Of a DNA stretch of 64,000 bases, positions 21,627 through 29,526 are shown in pieces. The notes under the pieces are model-generated. The model was not told where the DNA came from. It was given only the letters and a program-made list of their open reading frames with translations, and did no database searches. Within the stretch, counting starts at the first letter, position 1. Each line of letters begins with the position of its first letter. This DNA is from Corynebacterium atypicum (lineage in GTDB: Bacteria; Actinomycetota; Actinomycetes; Mycobacteriales; Mycobacteriaceae). Location: positions 2,030,767 to 2,094,766 of the forward strand of contig NZ_CP008944.1 of assembly GCF_000732945.1 (NCBI RefSeq), written 5' to 3'. The position numbers and the translations under genes are program-made.

Positions 21627-22142
21627 GCTTAGCCTGCCTTCAGTCGCCCGTTCCCTCAAGATCGGCACCTCCGGGCGCCACAGGACACAGCCCACCCGGG
21701 TGCAAAAATTACCTACCCTGGCTCATCGTCGCACAGATCCCACCGGTGCGCAGTGCAAGTCTTTACCCGAAGAATCTCCCAACGCTAAGCACTTGCAGGC
21801 CTGCAGCGTCCACACCAGTACAACTACCCATCACCAATATCCGACGTACGCGACTGCTCTTGAAGCTCACACAGTACGCAGCCGGTAGCTCATTCGATCC
21901 TAGAGCCACACAGGCATGAACTCTGCCAGGCCACAATATGTTTTATCACCAACGGGCCACACAACGCCGGGGTGGCCCTAACCATTACACATGGTCGTCC
22001 CGCCACAGATTTTCATCACGACATAATAAGAGGGCCCTACAGTTCTGATAAACACTAGGCTAGACAACCTCCAGATCTCTTAAATTTAATACTTTATGCC
22101 CTTCCTAGCGGACTTAACTTATCTCAAATACTCCCATATTTG
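21627..22142. other. Non-coding, increasingly AT-rich stretch
   Basis: No convincing gene was seen in these roughly 500 bases. Composition drops from typical high GC near 21650 to distinctly AT-rich beyond about 21900, unlike the rest of the window, which suggests acquired DNA. A 7-bp inverted repeat (GGGCCAC at 21954-21960, GTGGCCC at 21972-21978) is present. The ugd promoter should lie at the left end. Confidence 0.6.
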
Positions 22143-22170
22143 GGTGATATTTTGAATATAACATATCACC
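22143..22170. promoter_or_regulatory. Palindrome upstream of the small-peptide promoter
   Basis: GGTGATAT at 22143-22150 and ATATCACC at 22163-22170 form a perfect 8-bp inverted repeat with a 12-bp AT-rich centre. It ends 13 bp before a TTGACA -35 hexamer, so it is well placed for an activator or repressor of the peptide cassette. Confidence 0.5.
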
Positions 22171-22183
22171 ATACCAAAAACCA

Positions 22184-22213
22184 TTGACAGGTAAAATTCA
22201 AAAATAATTTAAT
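22184..22213 (+). promoter_or_regulatory. Strong SigA-type promoter of the peptide cassette
   Basis: A perfect TTGACA (22184-22189), an 18-bp spacer and TTTAAT (22208-22213, 5 of 6 to TATAAT) lie in AT-rich DNA. Transcription would begin near 22220, giving a leader of about 85 nt before the peptide start. Confidence 0.65.
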
Positions 22214-22260
22214 AAATGTCCACCAAGCCTACTTGAACCGAAGGTTATCATGCGGAAAAA

Positions 22261-22293
22261 CTCAAGGCATTTCTCGCCTTGAGGGGGGGGAGG
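22261..22293 (+). promoter_or_regulatory. Leader hairpin joined to a G-rich ribosome binding site
   Basis: CTCAAGGC and GCCTTGAG form a perfect 8-bp stem with a 7-nt loop (22261-22283). The stem runs straight into a G8 tract (22283-22290) followed by AGG, which is the only Shine-Dalgarno-like sequence before the peptide. The arrangement could modulate ribosome access. The G8 tract is also slippage-prone. Confidence 0.5.
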
Positions 22294-22305
22294 CATCGAC
22301 ATGGA

Positions 22306-22461
22306 ATGGGAATTGCCTCATGGGCGATCACGGCACTGAGCTTAGCTTGTGGCGCAGCATGCGCTGCAACCGCTGGTGCCGGCTGCGCCGCCTGCATTGC
22401 CGCCGCAGCGGGTGCCACCGGTGGAGTAGTTACGGCTTGCGTCAAACAAAATTGGAAGTGA
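22306..22461 (+). CDS. Cysteine/alanine-rich small peptide, candidate bacteriocin
   Basis: A 51-residue peptide with 18 Ala, 7 Gly and five Cys at positions 15, 19, 27, 30 and 45. It ends with the basic, aromatic tail VKQNWK. The middle is hydrophobic enough to enter membranes. The Cys-rich Ala/Gly pattern recalls halocin C8-like and other actinobacterial bacteriocin domains, but an odd Cys count and the absence of an obvious leader peptide are unlike the classic cases. ATG at 22306 lies 12 nt after the G-rich ribosome binding site. Another ATG at 22301, better spaced, opens a 12-codon frame that overlaps it. A strong promoter, palindrome and hairpin precede it, and a small membrane protein follows 5 nt later. 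The gene is probably real; its function is inferred. Confidence 0.55.
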   Translation: MGIASWAITALSLACGAACAATAGAGCAACIAAAAGATGGVVTACVKQNWK

Positions 22462-22466
22462 TAGAC

Positions 22467-22817
22467 ATGGACTACAAGAAAATGTCAGGTGCCTCTTTCA
22501 TAGCAGGGGGACTTGTGATCCTCCTGGGTACCACCTCAAACATCGGCAACTGGTCTGCAATTGCAGGGTGGTCTATAGGGATAATCCTGTTCGTGCTTGC
22601 CGGCATCTTCGCGCTGAAAGCGCATGATGCCCCCAAAAAACTAAACGCCCCCCCCAAAACGCACCGCCTGCCCGCTACCCCCGCCGGGCCACACAACACA
22701 GCCCAGCGGGAATGGACACTCTGCGGCCACACTCTATGCGTCGTCGGCGTCGCGGCCTTTTTCGTCGCCATCCCAAACCTCCGGCGGGTAGGCCGGGGTC
22801 TGCGAGGTTGGCGATAG
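22467..22817 (+). CDS. Small membrane protein, candidate immunity partner
   Basis: A 116-residue protein starting at ATG 22467, five bases after the peptide stop, so translation is probably coupled. Two clear membrane segments lie near residues 8-22 (GASFIAGGLVILLG) and 30-50 (WSAIAGWSIGIILFVLAGIF). A polar Pro/Lys linker follows, then a weaker hydrophobic stretch (CVVGVAAFFVAI). Size and topology fit bacteriocin immunity proteins. The last 84 nt run antisense into the FUSC gene, so the C-terminus may be an artefact of a join that removed the original stop. No family was recognised. Confidence 0.5.
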   Translation: MDYKKMSGASFIAGGLVILLGTTSNIGNWSAIAGWSIGIILFVLAGIFALKAHDAPKKLNAPPKTHRLPATPAGPHNTAQREWTLCGHTLCVVGVAAFFVAIPNLRRVGRGLRGWR

Positions 22818-23942
22818 CACCGCGAGCGAAGAGGCCCGGGACATGCCACAGATCTGCAACAGATCGACAATGATGGATCGCGTCTGAGCAAGAACCACAT
22901 GCGCGGAGAGCACCCGACCTTCTACCAGGGACATGTCGGCACGCGAGCCCAGACGGCGCAGCTGGTTGACCATCTGCGGGATTTCGATCGCCTCGGAGAT
23001 CTCCGCGCCGCGTTCGTAGAGCTCGGAGAAGGTCAGCAGGATGCCCGCAAGCTCCTCGATGATCTCGATCTGCTCGTCGGCGACAGTGTCACCATCCTCG
23101 GTGAGCACCCGAGAGCGCCGCGCCAGCACCCGAACGTTGCGCACCGCGTTATCCACAGGGCCGAGGATGCGTTCCAGCGAGCGCACCCTGCTGCGGGAGG
23201 TCCAAAACAGCGGCGAGATTGTCGACGCCTCGCGGCCCACCTTCGCAGAATCCAGCATCGAGTTGATGTCACCTTGCGTATCGCGCACGGCCTGGAGCGC
23301 ATTGGCAAGCCCGCGTGCGTCGCGGCGCTGTAAAGCATTAGCGACGTCGTCGAGGACCGACGATGCGATCGCCATCACCTTCGAGATTTCCTGGCGCCCG
23401 GCGCTTAAGGGGTTATCAGGAATGATCGCGATGACCAAGATTCCTACAGTGGATCCGATCACGGCGTCCATCATGCGCTCCGGCCCACCAGTCCCCCCGG
23501 GCGAGACCATTCCCGGCGGCATAATCGTGGCGATAAGAATTGCGCCGATGGCGATCTGGTTATTCACCAACTGCGACTTAGATAGAAACGAGCCGAAGAG
23601 CAGCGCGATAGCCACCGCCACGGCGATTTGCCAGGGCCCGGAGCCCAGAAGCGGAACGATCAAGTCCCCCAGGCCCACTCCCACGATGCAGCCCAGGGAC
23701 ATTTCGACGGCGCGGCGCAGGCGATCACCGCCCGTCATGCCCAAGATGATCACGGCCGCGATCGGCGCGAAGAACGGGTACTGGTGGCCGAAGATGTGCT
23801 GGGCTACCCAGTATGCCGCCCCCGCCGCGACTGCCTGCTGAGTGATCGCCCAGGAGCGTTTTTTCACCCTCCCCCAGCGGCTGCCCAGACTCTTGTCTAC
23901 TGTGCGCAGCCGCTCGAGTGTGTTAAGACGTTCTTTCGCCAT
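22734..23942 (-). CDS. FUSC-family membrane transporter
   Basis: A 402-residue inner-membrane protein of the FUSC/aromatic-acid-exporter-like family. A basic N-terminus is followed by about six hydrophobic segments (AVAAGAAYWVAQHIFG, FFAPIAAVIILGMTGGDRLR, MSLGCIVGVGLGDLIVPLLG, IAVAVAIALLFGSFL, IAIGAILIATIMPPGM, VIGSTVGILVIAIIP). The FUSC core GGDRLRRAVEMSLGCIVGVG is clear. The C-terminal half is a cytosolic helical domain. The substrate is unknown; relatives export organic acids or dyes. The start is ATG at 23942. A perfect palindrome lies 80 bp upstream. Confidence 0.85.
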   Translation of the reverse strand: MAKERLNTLERLRTVDKSLGSRWGRVKKRSWAITQQAVAAGAAYWVAQHIFGHQYPFFAPIAAVIILGMTGGDRLRRAVEMSLGCIVGVGLGDLIVPLLGSGPWQIAVAVAIALLFGSFLSKSQLVNNQIAIGAILIATIMPPGMVSPGGTGGPERMMDAVIGSTVGILVIAIIPDNPLSAGRQEISKVMAIASSVLDDVANALQRRDARGLANALQAVRDTQGDINSMLDSAKVGREASTISPLFWTSRSRVRSLERILGPVDNAVRNVRVLARRSRVLTEDGDTVADEQIEIIEELAGILLTFSELYERGAEISEAIEIPQMVNQLRRLGSRADMSLVEGRVLSAHVVLAQTRSIIVDLLQICGMSRASSLAVLSPTSQTPAYPPEVWDGDEKGRDADDA

Positions 23943-24021
23943 AGCCTTAACAATAGGTGCCCGCCGCAGGCGTTAGCACTCGGCGGTGAGTTCCGCCAAG
24001 AGCGCGTCGTGGACCGGGGAT

Positions 24022-24040
24022 ATGCCGAATCATTCGGCAT
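24022..24040. promoter_or_regulatory. 19-bp perfect palindrome upstream of the FUSC gene
   Basis: ATGCCGAAT-C-ATTCGGCAT has 9-bp arms around one base, between fba and the FUSC gene and about 80 bp upstream of the FUSC start. It has no T-tract and is more like an operator than a terminator. Confidence 0.5.
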
Positions 24041-24075
24041 GTCGCCCGCGGGCCCCGTGGGCTACCGGCGCGGGC

Positions 24076-24101
24076 GGCCCGGCGGGACCGCCCGCCGGGC
24101 C
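24076..24101 (-). terminator. fba terminator hairpin
   Basis: GGCCCGGCGGG, a 4-nt loop (ACCG) and CCCGCCGGGCC form an 11-bp all-GC stem beginning 7 bp beyond the fba stop. No long T-run follows, which is common in high-GC actinobacteria. Confidence 0.65.
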
Positions 24102-24108
24102 GGCTCGG

Positions 24109-25143
24109 TTACTTGGATACCGAGGTCCCCACCGAGTGCAGGTTCTGGCAGGCTTCGATGACCCGCTCAGACATGCCCTGCTCGGCCTTCTTTAGGTAGG
24201 AGCGCGGGTCGTAGACCTTCTTGTTGCCCACCTCGCCGTCGATCTTGAACACGCCATCGTAGTTAGCAAACATGTGGCGGGCGATCGGGTTGGTAAACGC
24301 GTACTGAGTGTCCGTGTCCACGTTCATCTTGACCACGCCGTAGCTTAAGGCCTCTTCGATCTCTTCGACCGAGGATCCCGAACCGCCGTGGAAGACCAGG
24401 TCGAAGGGCTTAGCGCCGGGCTCCAGGCCGAGCTTTTCTACGGCCACGTCCTGACCCTTGCGCAGCACCTCCGGGCGCAGCTTCACGTTGCCCGGCTTGT
24501 ACACACCGTGCACGTTGCCAAAGGTGGCGGCCAGGAGGTAGCGGCCGTTTTCGCCGCTGCCCAGGGCGTCGATCGTCTTAGCAAAGTCGCCGGGGGCGGT
24601 GTACATCTTGTCGCCCGTCTCACCGGTCACGCCGTCTTCTTCGCCGCCGACGACGCCGATCTCCACCTCGAGGATGATGTTGGCCTTGCGCGCCTTGGCC
24701 AGCAGCTCCTGGGCGATCTCGAGGTTCTCATCGAGGTCAATCGCCGAGCCGTCCCACATGTGCGACTGGAACAGCGGGAGCTCGCCGGCGTCGACGCGAT
24801 CCTGGGAGATCTTAATCAGCGGGCGGACGTACTCGTCGAGGACTTCCTTCTGGCAGTGGTCGGTGTGCAGGGCCACGTTGATGCCGTAGCTCTTGGCAGC
24901 CTCGTGGGCGAAAGCGGCCAGGGCCACCGCGCCCTTGACCTTGTTCTGCACCGCCAGGCCCGAGCCGAACGAAGCGCCGCCGGTGGAGAACTGGATAATG
25001 CCATCCGACTCGGCCTCAGCGAAGCCCTTCAGCGCGGCGTTGGTGGTCTCCGAGGAGGTGCAGTTGATCGCAGGGTATGCGAAGCCCTCCTTCTTGGCCC
25101 GGTCGAGCATCTCGTTATAGATCTCAGGGGTTGCGATTGGCAT
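24109..25143 (-). CDS. fba: Class II fructose-bisphosphate aldolase
   Basis: Zn-dependent cleavage and formation of fructose 1,6-bisphosphate in glycolysis and gluconeogenesis, 344 residues. Zn ligand region ALHTDHCQKEV, active-site loop region GVVGGEEDGVTGE, FHGGSGSSVEE, and substrate-binding NVDTDTQYAFTNPI. The ATG at 25143 (MPIATPEIYNEML) has GGGAGGAAG upstream, so it is preferred over the extended frame to 25176. Monocistronic, with a GC-rich hairpin just after it. Confidence 0.97.
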   Translation of the reverse strand: MPIATPEIYNEMLDRAKKEGFAYPAINCTSSETTNAALKGFAEAESDGIIQFSTGGASFGSGLAVQNKVKGAVALAAFAHEAAKSYGINVALHTDHCQKEVLDEYVRPLIKISQDRVDAGELPLFQSHMWDGSAIDLDENLEIAQELLAKARKANIILEVEIGVVGGEEDGVTGETGDKMYTAPGDFAKTIDALGSGENGRYLLAATFGNVHGVYKPGNVKLRPEVLRKGQDVAVEKLGLEPGAKPFDLVFHGGSGSSVEEIEEALSYGVVKMNVDTDTQYAFTNPIARHMFANYDGVFKIDGEVGNKKVYDPRSYLKKAEQGMSERVIEACQNLHSVGTSVSK

Positions 25144-25357
25144 TTGCAGCTTCCTCCCAAAAGGTGGCTCACGCACTCGTGTTATGGACTATCTACGCGG
25201 CAGAACCGGGCATAGGGCCGCGGCGCCACCGGCGGCTTCAATTATGCCAGTATTCGCGCGTTCGCGCCGCGGCACCCCCCACACAACCCCACAAATCCGG
25301 GCACATTCGGGCATTGCGGGTTTATTTCCTGCGATGGGCCGCCCACAGCGTAATCTG

Positions 25358-26053
25358 ATGCCCATGAATGACGCCGTCGTCACCACGCTCGCACTTGGGC
25401 CGGCCTGGATGGATCCGATGTACCTGCTCAGCGGCTCGGGTCCCTTTGGCAGCCTGATCCTGCCCGGCATCGCACTGATCGTATTCATCGAGTCCGGTCT
25501 CCTCTTCCCACTGCTTCCCGGCGATTCCCTCCTCTTTACCGGGGGTATGCTCGCCGTGCAGCCCGACCCGTTCGCCCCGCTGTGGGCGGTGACGATCACC
25601 TGCATGGTCTGCGCCTTCCTCGGCGACCAATGCGGCTACTGGATCGGCAGGTTCTTTGGCAACGCGCTCTCCCAGCGCCCCGACGGCAAGATCTTTAAGC
25701 AGGCCTACCTGACCGAATCGCACGAGTTCTTTGAAAAGCACGGGCCCATCACGGTCATCATCTGCCGGTTCGTGCCCATCGTGCGCACCTACGCCCCCCT
25801 GGTGGCCGGCATGTCTCGAATGAACTACCGCATCTTCTTGCCGTTTAGCGTCTGCGGGGCCACCCTGTGGGGCGGCGGGGTGACGCTCTTGGGGGCCTGG
25901 CTCGGCCACTACGACTTCATCCGGAACAACATCGAAGCGATCTTCCTGCTCATCGTCTTCGTGTCCATCCTGCCCGGAATCATCGGGGCAGCGAAAAAGT
26001 TCTTCAGCGCCCGCGCGCAAGCACAGCCGGCGAGCACGCCGCCCGCGGCCTAA
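25358..26053 (+). CDS. DedA-family membrane protein
   Basis: A 231-residue inner-membrane protein of the DedA/SNARE-associated (VTT) family, members of which flip undecaprenyl phosphate or phospholipids. Conserved segments: FIESGLLFPLLPGDSLLFTG, FLGDQCGYWIGRFFG with the family GDxxGYxxGR pattern, and RFVPIVRTYAPLVAGMSRM with the F-x-R-x-x-P-x-x-R motif. The start is ATG 25358 or 25364; the frame further upstream has no coding character. It converges on the GH76 gene with a gap of 3 bp. Confidence 0.88.
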   Translation: MPMNDAVVTTLALGPAWMDPMYLLSGSGPFGSLILPGIALIVFIESGLLFPLLPGDSLLFTGGMLAVQPDPFAPLWAVTITCMVCAFLGDQCGYWIGRFFGNALSQRPDGKIFKQAYLTESHEFFEKHGPITVIICRFVPIVRTYAPLVAGMSRMNYRIFLPFSVCGATLWGGGVTLLGAWLGHYDFIRNNIEAIFLLIVFVSILPGIIGAAKKFFSARAQAQPASTPPAA

Positions 26054-26056
26054 CGC

Positions 26057-27319
26057 CTACCGCTGCTTAGGCTGCTGATCGCCGCGCTTGACAGCACTGC
26101 TCTCCGCAACGTAGCCCTCGATCCGCGCTGCGGCCTCGAGCAGCATCCAGCCGGAAAGCTGCACCGAAAGGTCGCGCTCCGCGATCCGCACCATTCCTGT
26201 GGACTCGGCGAAGCTGCGCGGCCCCAGCCCGTAGTTGTGGGGCAGCCGGGCGTCATCGGTCCAGTCGGTGGCAAACACCGGCAGGCCGTCGACCTCGAGG
26301 CGGTGATTCCACACACTCTCGGCCGAGTGCATCACCAACCTGCGGGCGATCTTCTTCGTCGCCCGGTTCGCGGGGCTATCCATAGGCAGACGCACCGCGA
26401 CGTCCGCGAGGTAGCGCACGAGGATCCCCTTGAACAGCCCGCCGTCGCCGTCGCCGGTATCCCAGTCGATCACGCCGCTCGGCGTGGCCATCTCAATCGC
26501 GATGGCCTGCACGAGCGAGCGGATAAACGTGATGTATGGCATCGCCTCGTCCACCCGCTCTGCGTCCTCGAAGTCCTCGATCGGGGCGTCGCCAGTAAAG
26601 CCCGCACGCCGGCGCAGGTCCAGCACAATCTCAAGGCACGCCCCTAGCATCACGCCCTGACAATACGGGTGGATGTTGCGGACGATCTCCGGGCCGTGCA
26701 TGCGCATGCGCAGCCCGTCCATGACCAGGCCCGTATCATCGATCAGGTTTTCCAGCACCCAATCCACCGTCTCGATGGCCTTGTCGAGCCTGCCTGTGCG
26801 CGCCATCATGATCGCCGCCGGCCCATTCGAGGGCACGTTGTAGAACGTCTCGCCCACCCGCCAGGGCAGCACCCCGGTCAGCCCATCGATGCCCTCCATG
26901 ATGCTGTGTTCGAGGTCGCTGAGCTGCTTCGGGGTGCGCAGCCCGTTATCCCGGGCCACCCTGCCGAGCGCCAGGGCCAGCCAGGCGCGGTCGTCATAGT
27001 AGCGGTTGCGGCGCAGCTTGCCGCCGTTGCGCAGGGTGATCCCGCGGATCGTATCGGCGATGCGGCGCCGCCGGGTCTTGGTGCCCCTGCGCTGGTAGGC
27101 GTCGATAAGGCAGTCGAGGTAGTGGGCCTGCCACCAGTAGTGCCAGCGGATAAACAGGCGTTCCTTGGCCAGCGGCGGCCAGGCCACGGTCGCCAGATTA
27201 GTGCGGGCAAGCCCCCACAGCTTCGAAGCATGCCGCTCATTAATCGCGCTCTCCGCCAGGTCGGCTCTGTGTGCCCACTTCTCGGACGCGGCTGGTGGCA
27301 GTCCGTTGTTTTCGGCCAC
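26057..27319 (-). CDS. GH76-family glycoside hydrolase
   Basis: A 420-residue protein of glycoside hydrolase family 76 (alpha-1,6-mannanase type, alpha/alpha barrel). The paired catalytic aspartates are visible in NRYYDDRAWLALALGR. Other conserved parts are FIRWHYWWQAHYLDCLIDAY, FYNVPSNGPAAIMMARTG and ATDWTDDARLPHNYGLGPR. There is no signal peptide, so it is cytosolic, as in related corynebacterial proteins; a role in turnover of mannose-containing envelope glycans is possible but unproven. The start is GTG at 27319. The 138 bp upstream include the hairpin-like TGGGTTTATCCCA. Confidence 0.85.
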   Translation of the reverse strand: MAENNGLPPAASEKWAHRADLAESAINERHASKLWGLARTNLATVAWPPLAKERLFIRWHYWWQAHYLDCLIDAYQRRGTKTRRRRIADTIRGITLRNGGKLRRNRYYDDRAWLALALGRVARDNGLRTPKQLSDLEHSIMEGIDGLTGVLPWRVGETFYNVPSNGPAAIMMARTGRLDKAIETVDWVLENLIDDTGLVMDGLRMRMHGPEIVRNIHPYCQGVMLGACLEIVLDLRRRAGFTGDAPIEDFEDAERVDEAMPYITFIRSLVQAIAIEMATPSGVIDWDTGDGDGGLFKGILVRYLADVAVRLPMDSPANRATKKIARRLVMHSAESVWNHRLEVDGLPVFATDWTDDARLPHNYGLGPRSFAESTGMVRIAERDLSVQLSGWMLLEAAARIEGYVAESSAVKRGDQQPKQR

Positions 27320-27457
27320 GTCTTTCGGCTCCCACGCTTTCTAGTGCTGCTGGCCGTGACAGGGCCAGAATACTGGGTTTATCCCAACAATCGTTAGCGT
27401 CTTGTTATATGTTACCCGCCACCGTCACGCCCGCGAGTAAGTCGCGTCGTCGGCAAG

Positions 27458-28120
27458 CTACCAGGCGTCACTTAAGTCTGCGTGCTCGCGGATCCACGCG
27501 TGCATCGCGATTCCCGCGGCCACCCCAACGTTGATCGAACGCGTCGACCCGAACTGCGCGATCGAGCAGGTCATCGACGCCGCGTCCTGGGCATCGCTGC
27601 TCACCCCCGGGCCTTCTTGGCCAAAGAGCAGCAGGCAGCGCCGCGGCAGCCGTGTCGTCTCCAGGGGCAGGCTGCCCGGCGTGTTATCGATGGCTACCAC
27701 CTCAAGGCCTGCCGCCACCGCCCACTTCGCCAGCGCAGCCACATCCGGGTGGTGGCGCAGGTGCTGGTAGCGGTCGGTGACCATCGCCCCGCGCCGGTTC
27801 CACCGCCGCCTGCCCACGATGTGCACGGTGTCCACCGCAAAGGCGTTAGCCGTGCGCACCACCGTGCCGATGTTTGCGTCATGCTCAAAGTTCTCGATGG
27901 CAATGTGCAAGCTGTGGCGCCGCGTATCGATGTCCACGACGATCGCCTCGCGCCGCCAGTACCGGTAGGCGTCGACGACGTTGCGCGTATCGCCGTGGGC
28001 GAGAAGCTCCGGGTCGAGGCGACTATCAGCGGGCGCCTCGACGCCTGGGTGCTCCAGCTCCCAGGGGCCCACCCCGTGGCGGCCCTGGTTCCACTCCGTG
28101 GGCCCGGGCGCGCTTGCCAT
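27458..28120 (-). CDS. SpoU/TrmH-family RNA ribose methyltransferase
   Basis: A SAM-dependent 2'-O-methyltransferase of the SPOUT class, 220 residues. Motif 1 is NFEHDANIGTVVRTANAFAV, motif 2 is LLFGQEGPGVS and motif 3 is GSTRSINVGVAAGIAMHAW, which together form the trefoil-knot SAM site. The target (tRNA or rRNA) is not evident. It is the last gene of a same-strand series that includes pyrE, and follows the YhhN gene by 30 bp. Confidence 0.93.
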   Translation of the reverse strand: MASAPGPTEWNQGRHGVGPWELEHPGVEAPADSRLDPELLAHGDTRNVVDAYRYWRREAIVVDIDTRRHSLHIAIENFEHDANIGTVVRTANAFAVDTVHIVGRRRWNRRGAMVTDRYQHLRHHPDVAALAKWAVAAGLEVVAIDNTPGSLPLETTRLPRRCLLLFGQEGPGVSSDAQDAASMTCSIAQFGSTRSINVGVAAGIAMHAWIREHADLSDAW

Positions 28121-28150
28121 GGCCTCGCCGGCCCACTGCGGCGACCGCGC

Positions 28151-28927
28151 TCACCTACTCAGCCCCTCGGCGAGCAGCAGCTGCGCGATCACGTAGGTGG
28201 CAAGCACCCCGGCGTGCAGCCCCCGGTCGGCCCAGTGGCGTGCGGCAAGCCAGCCGCGGCGGCCAAGCACCAGGCGAGCGGCGATGAGCGCGTCGGAGAC
28301 GGCGAACAGGTTGCCGCCGTGTCCGAGCCCTTGCGCCGCGACGCCCTTACCGCGCAGCGCCGGGTCATTAGCAAGCGCCGAGGTCCCGGCCACGAGCGCC
28401 CCGTAGCCTGCCGCCGCGGGCAATGCGGGCCGTGCGGAACCGGCGGTAACGCCCAGGGCCGCGGCCCACACGCCCGCGCGCACGGCCGCGGCCTTAACCC
28501 CGAGTCGGGCCCCGCGGCGGTGCAACAGCACCTGGTAGACCGCGTGGTTGAGGGCGAAGGCGGCCGCGGCCTGGTTGACACCGCGCAGCTGGCGCTGGCC
28601 TTCTGGGCCACGAAGAAGGAGCAGATCACCCACCCAGGCCCCAGCGAGCCCGGCGCAGAGCACGGCCTGCTCGACGCCGGACGTGCCCGGCTCCTGCGCG
28701 GGCCGGCTGGCCACGCTCGCGGCCAGCAGCGGCATAAGGGCGGGCTTGACCCACCGAAACGCGCGCGTCGCACCAGTTCCGGCCGCGATTACCGACGCCG
28801 CCGCGCACCCCACGTAGGCGGCGCGCACGGGCCCAGCGCCGGTGACGGCAGCCCGCAGCGCCGCCACACCCTCGCCAGTGCGGGTGAAAAAGTCCCGGGC
28901 AAGCCTGCCACACTGCGCGCGGGCCAC
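28151..28927 (-). CDS. YhhN/TMEM86-like lysoplasmalogenase family protein
   Basis: A 258-residue protein with about eight hydrophobic segments. The family features are a GDLLLL segment (AWVGDLLLLRGPEGQ), NHAVYQVLL, and the C-terminal GGNLFAVSDALIAARLVLG followed by TYVIAQLLLAEGL. Family members cleave lysoplasmalogen vinyl-ether bonds; activity in Corynebacterium is unknown. The GTG start at 28927 lies 2 nt after the pyrE stop, so the genes are probably translationally coupled. Confidence 0.75.
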   Translation of the reverse strand: MARAQCGRLARDFFTRTGEGVAALRAAVTGAGPVRAAYVGCAAASVIAAGTGATRAFRWVKPALMPLLAASVASRPAQEPGTSGVEQAVLCAGLAGAWVGDLLLLRGPEGQRQLRGVNQAAAAFALNHAVYQVLLHRRGARLGVKAAAVRAGVWAAALGVTAGSARPALPAAAGYGALVAGTSALANDPALRGKGVAAQGLGHGGNLFAVSDALIAARLVLGRRGWLAARHWADRGLHAGVLATYVIAQLLLAEGLSR

Positions 28928-28929
28928 GG

Positions 28930-29526
28930 CTAGTCCAGCCCTAGGTCAGAGAGCCCAAGCAGGTGGCGGTACTCGAGCGACTCCGCCGCGATCGCCTCGG
29001 CGGCGCCAGTCTCCCGGTCCACCACGGTGGCCACCGCCACAACCTCGGCGCCGGCCGCGCGCAGCGCCCGCGCCGCCGTGAGCGGCGAATTGCCCGTAGT
29101 CGTCGTATCTTCCACCACCAGGACCTTGCGGCCGGCCACGTCCGGGCCCTCGATCAGCCGCTGCATGCCGTGCTTCTTCGCTTCCTTGCGCACCACGAAC
29201 GCGTCGATCGGGCGCCCGGGGGCGTGCATGACGCTCGCGGCCACCGGGTCGGCTCCCAAGGTCAGCCCGCCCACGGCGTCAAAATCCAGGTCGGCGGTGA
29301 GCTCGCGGATAAGCTTGCCGATGAGCGGGGCGGCCTCGTGGTGCAGCGTCGCGCGCCGCAGATCCACGTAGTAATCGGCCTGCCGGCCCGAGGAAAGAGT
29401 CACCCGACCGCGGATGACGGCCAGGTCGCGGACGAGCTCGGCTAGCCGTTCGCGATCGCCGGTGCCAGCAGAACGACTGCCCACCGCGCCAGATTCATTG
29501 GTTGTGCCTGCGTCACTTTGGCTCAT
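28930..29526 (-). CDS. pyrE: Orotate phosphoribosyltransferase
   Basis: Converts orotate and PRPP to OMP in pyrimidine synthesis, 198 residues. The PRPP loop is VLVVEDTTTTGNSPLTAARA. The substrate region GRVTLSSGRQADYYVDLR and the flexible-loop lysines in VRKEAKKHGMQRLIEG are typical. The N-terminal 20 residues are a variable extension. Its 5' end overlaps the upstream membrane protein gene by 14 nt, and YhhN follows after 2 nt. Confidence 0.96.
   Translation of the reverse strand: MSQSDAGTTNESGAVGSRSAGTGDRERLAELVRDLAVIRGRVTLSSGRQADYYVDLRRATLHHEAAPLIGKLIRELTADLDFDAVGGLTLGADPVAASVMHAPGRPIDAFVVRKEAKKHGMQRLIEGPDVAGRKVLVVEDTTTTGNSPLTAARALRAAGAEVVAVATVVDRETGAAEAIAAESLEYRHLLGLSDLGLD

Noticed and set aside
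21616..21888. 90-codon forward frame upstream of ugd
   Set aside because: It covers the ugd start codon and promoter region, and its composition is not coding-like.
22233..22466. 5' part of the long frame leading into the small membrane protein
   Set aside because: It begins with a weak TTG, overlaps the cysteine-rich peptide in another frame and reads as noise. ATG at 22467 is a better start.
23971..23979. TTAGCACTC, one half of a CIRCE element
   Set aside because: The complementary half GAGTGCTAA is absent at the right distance, and the gene downstream is not a chaperone.
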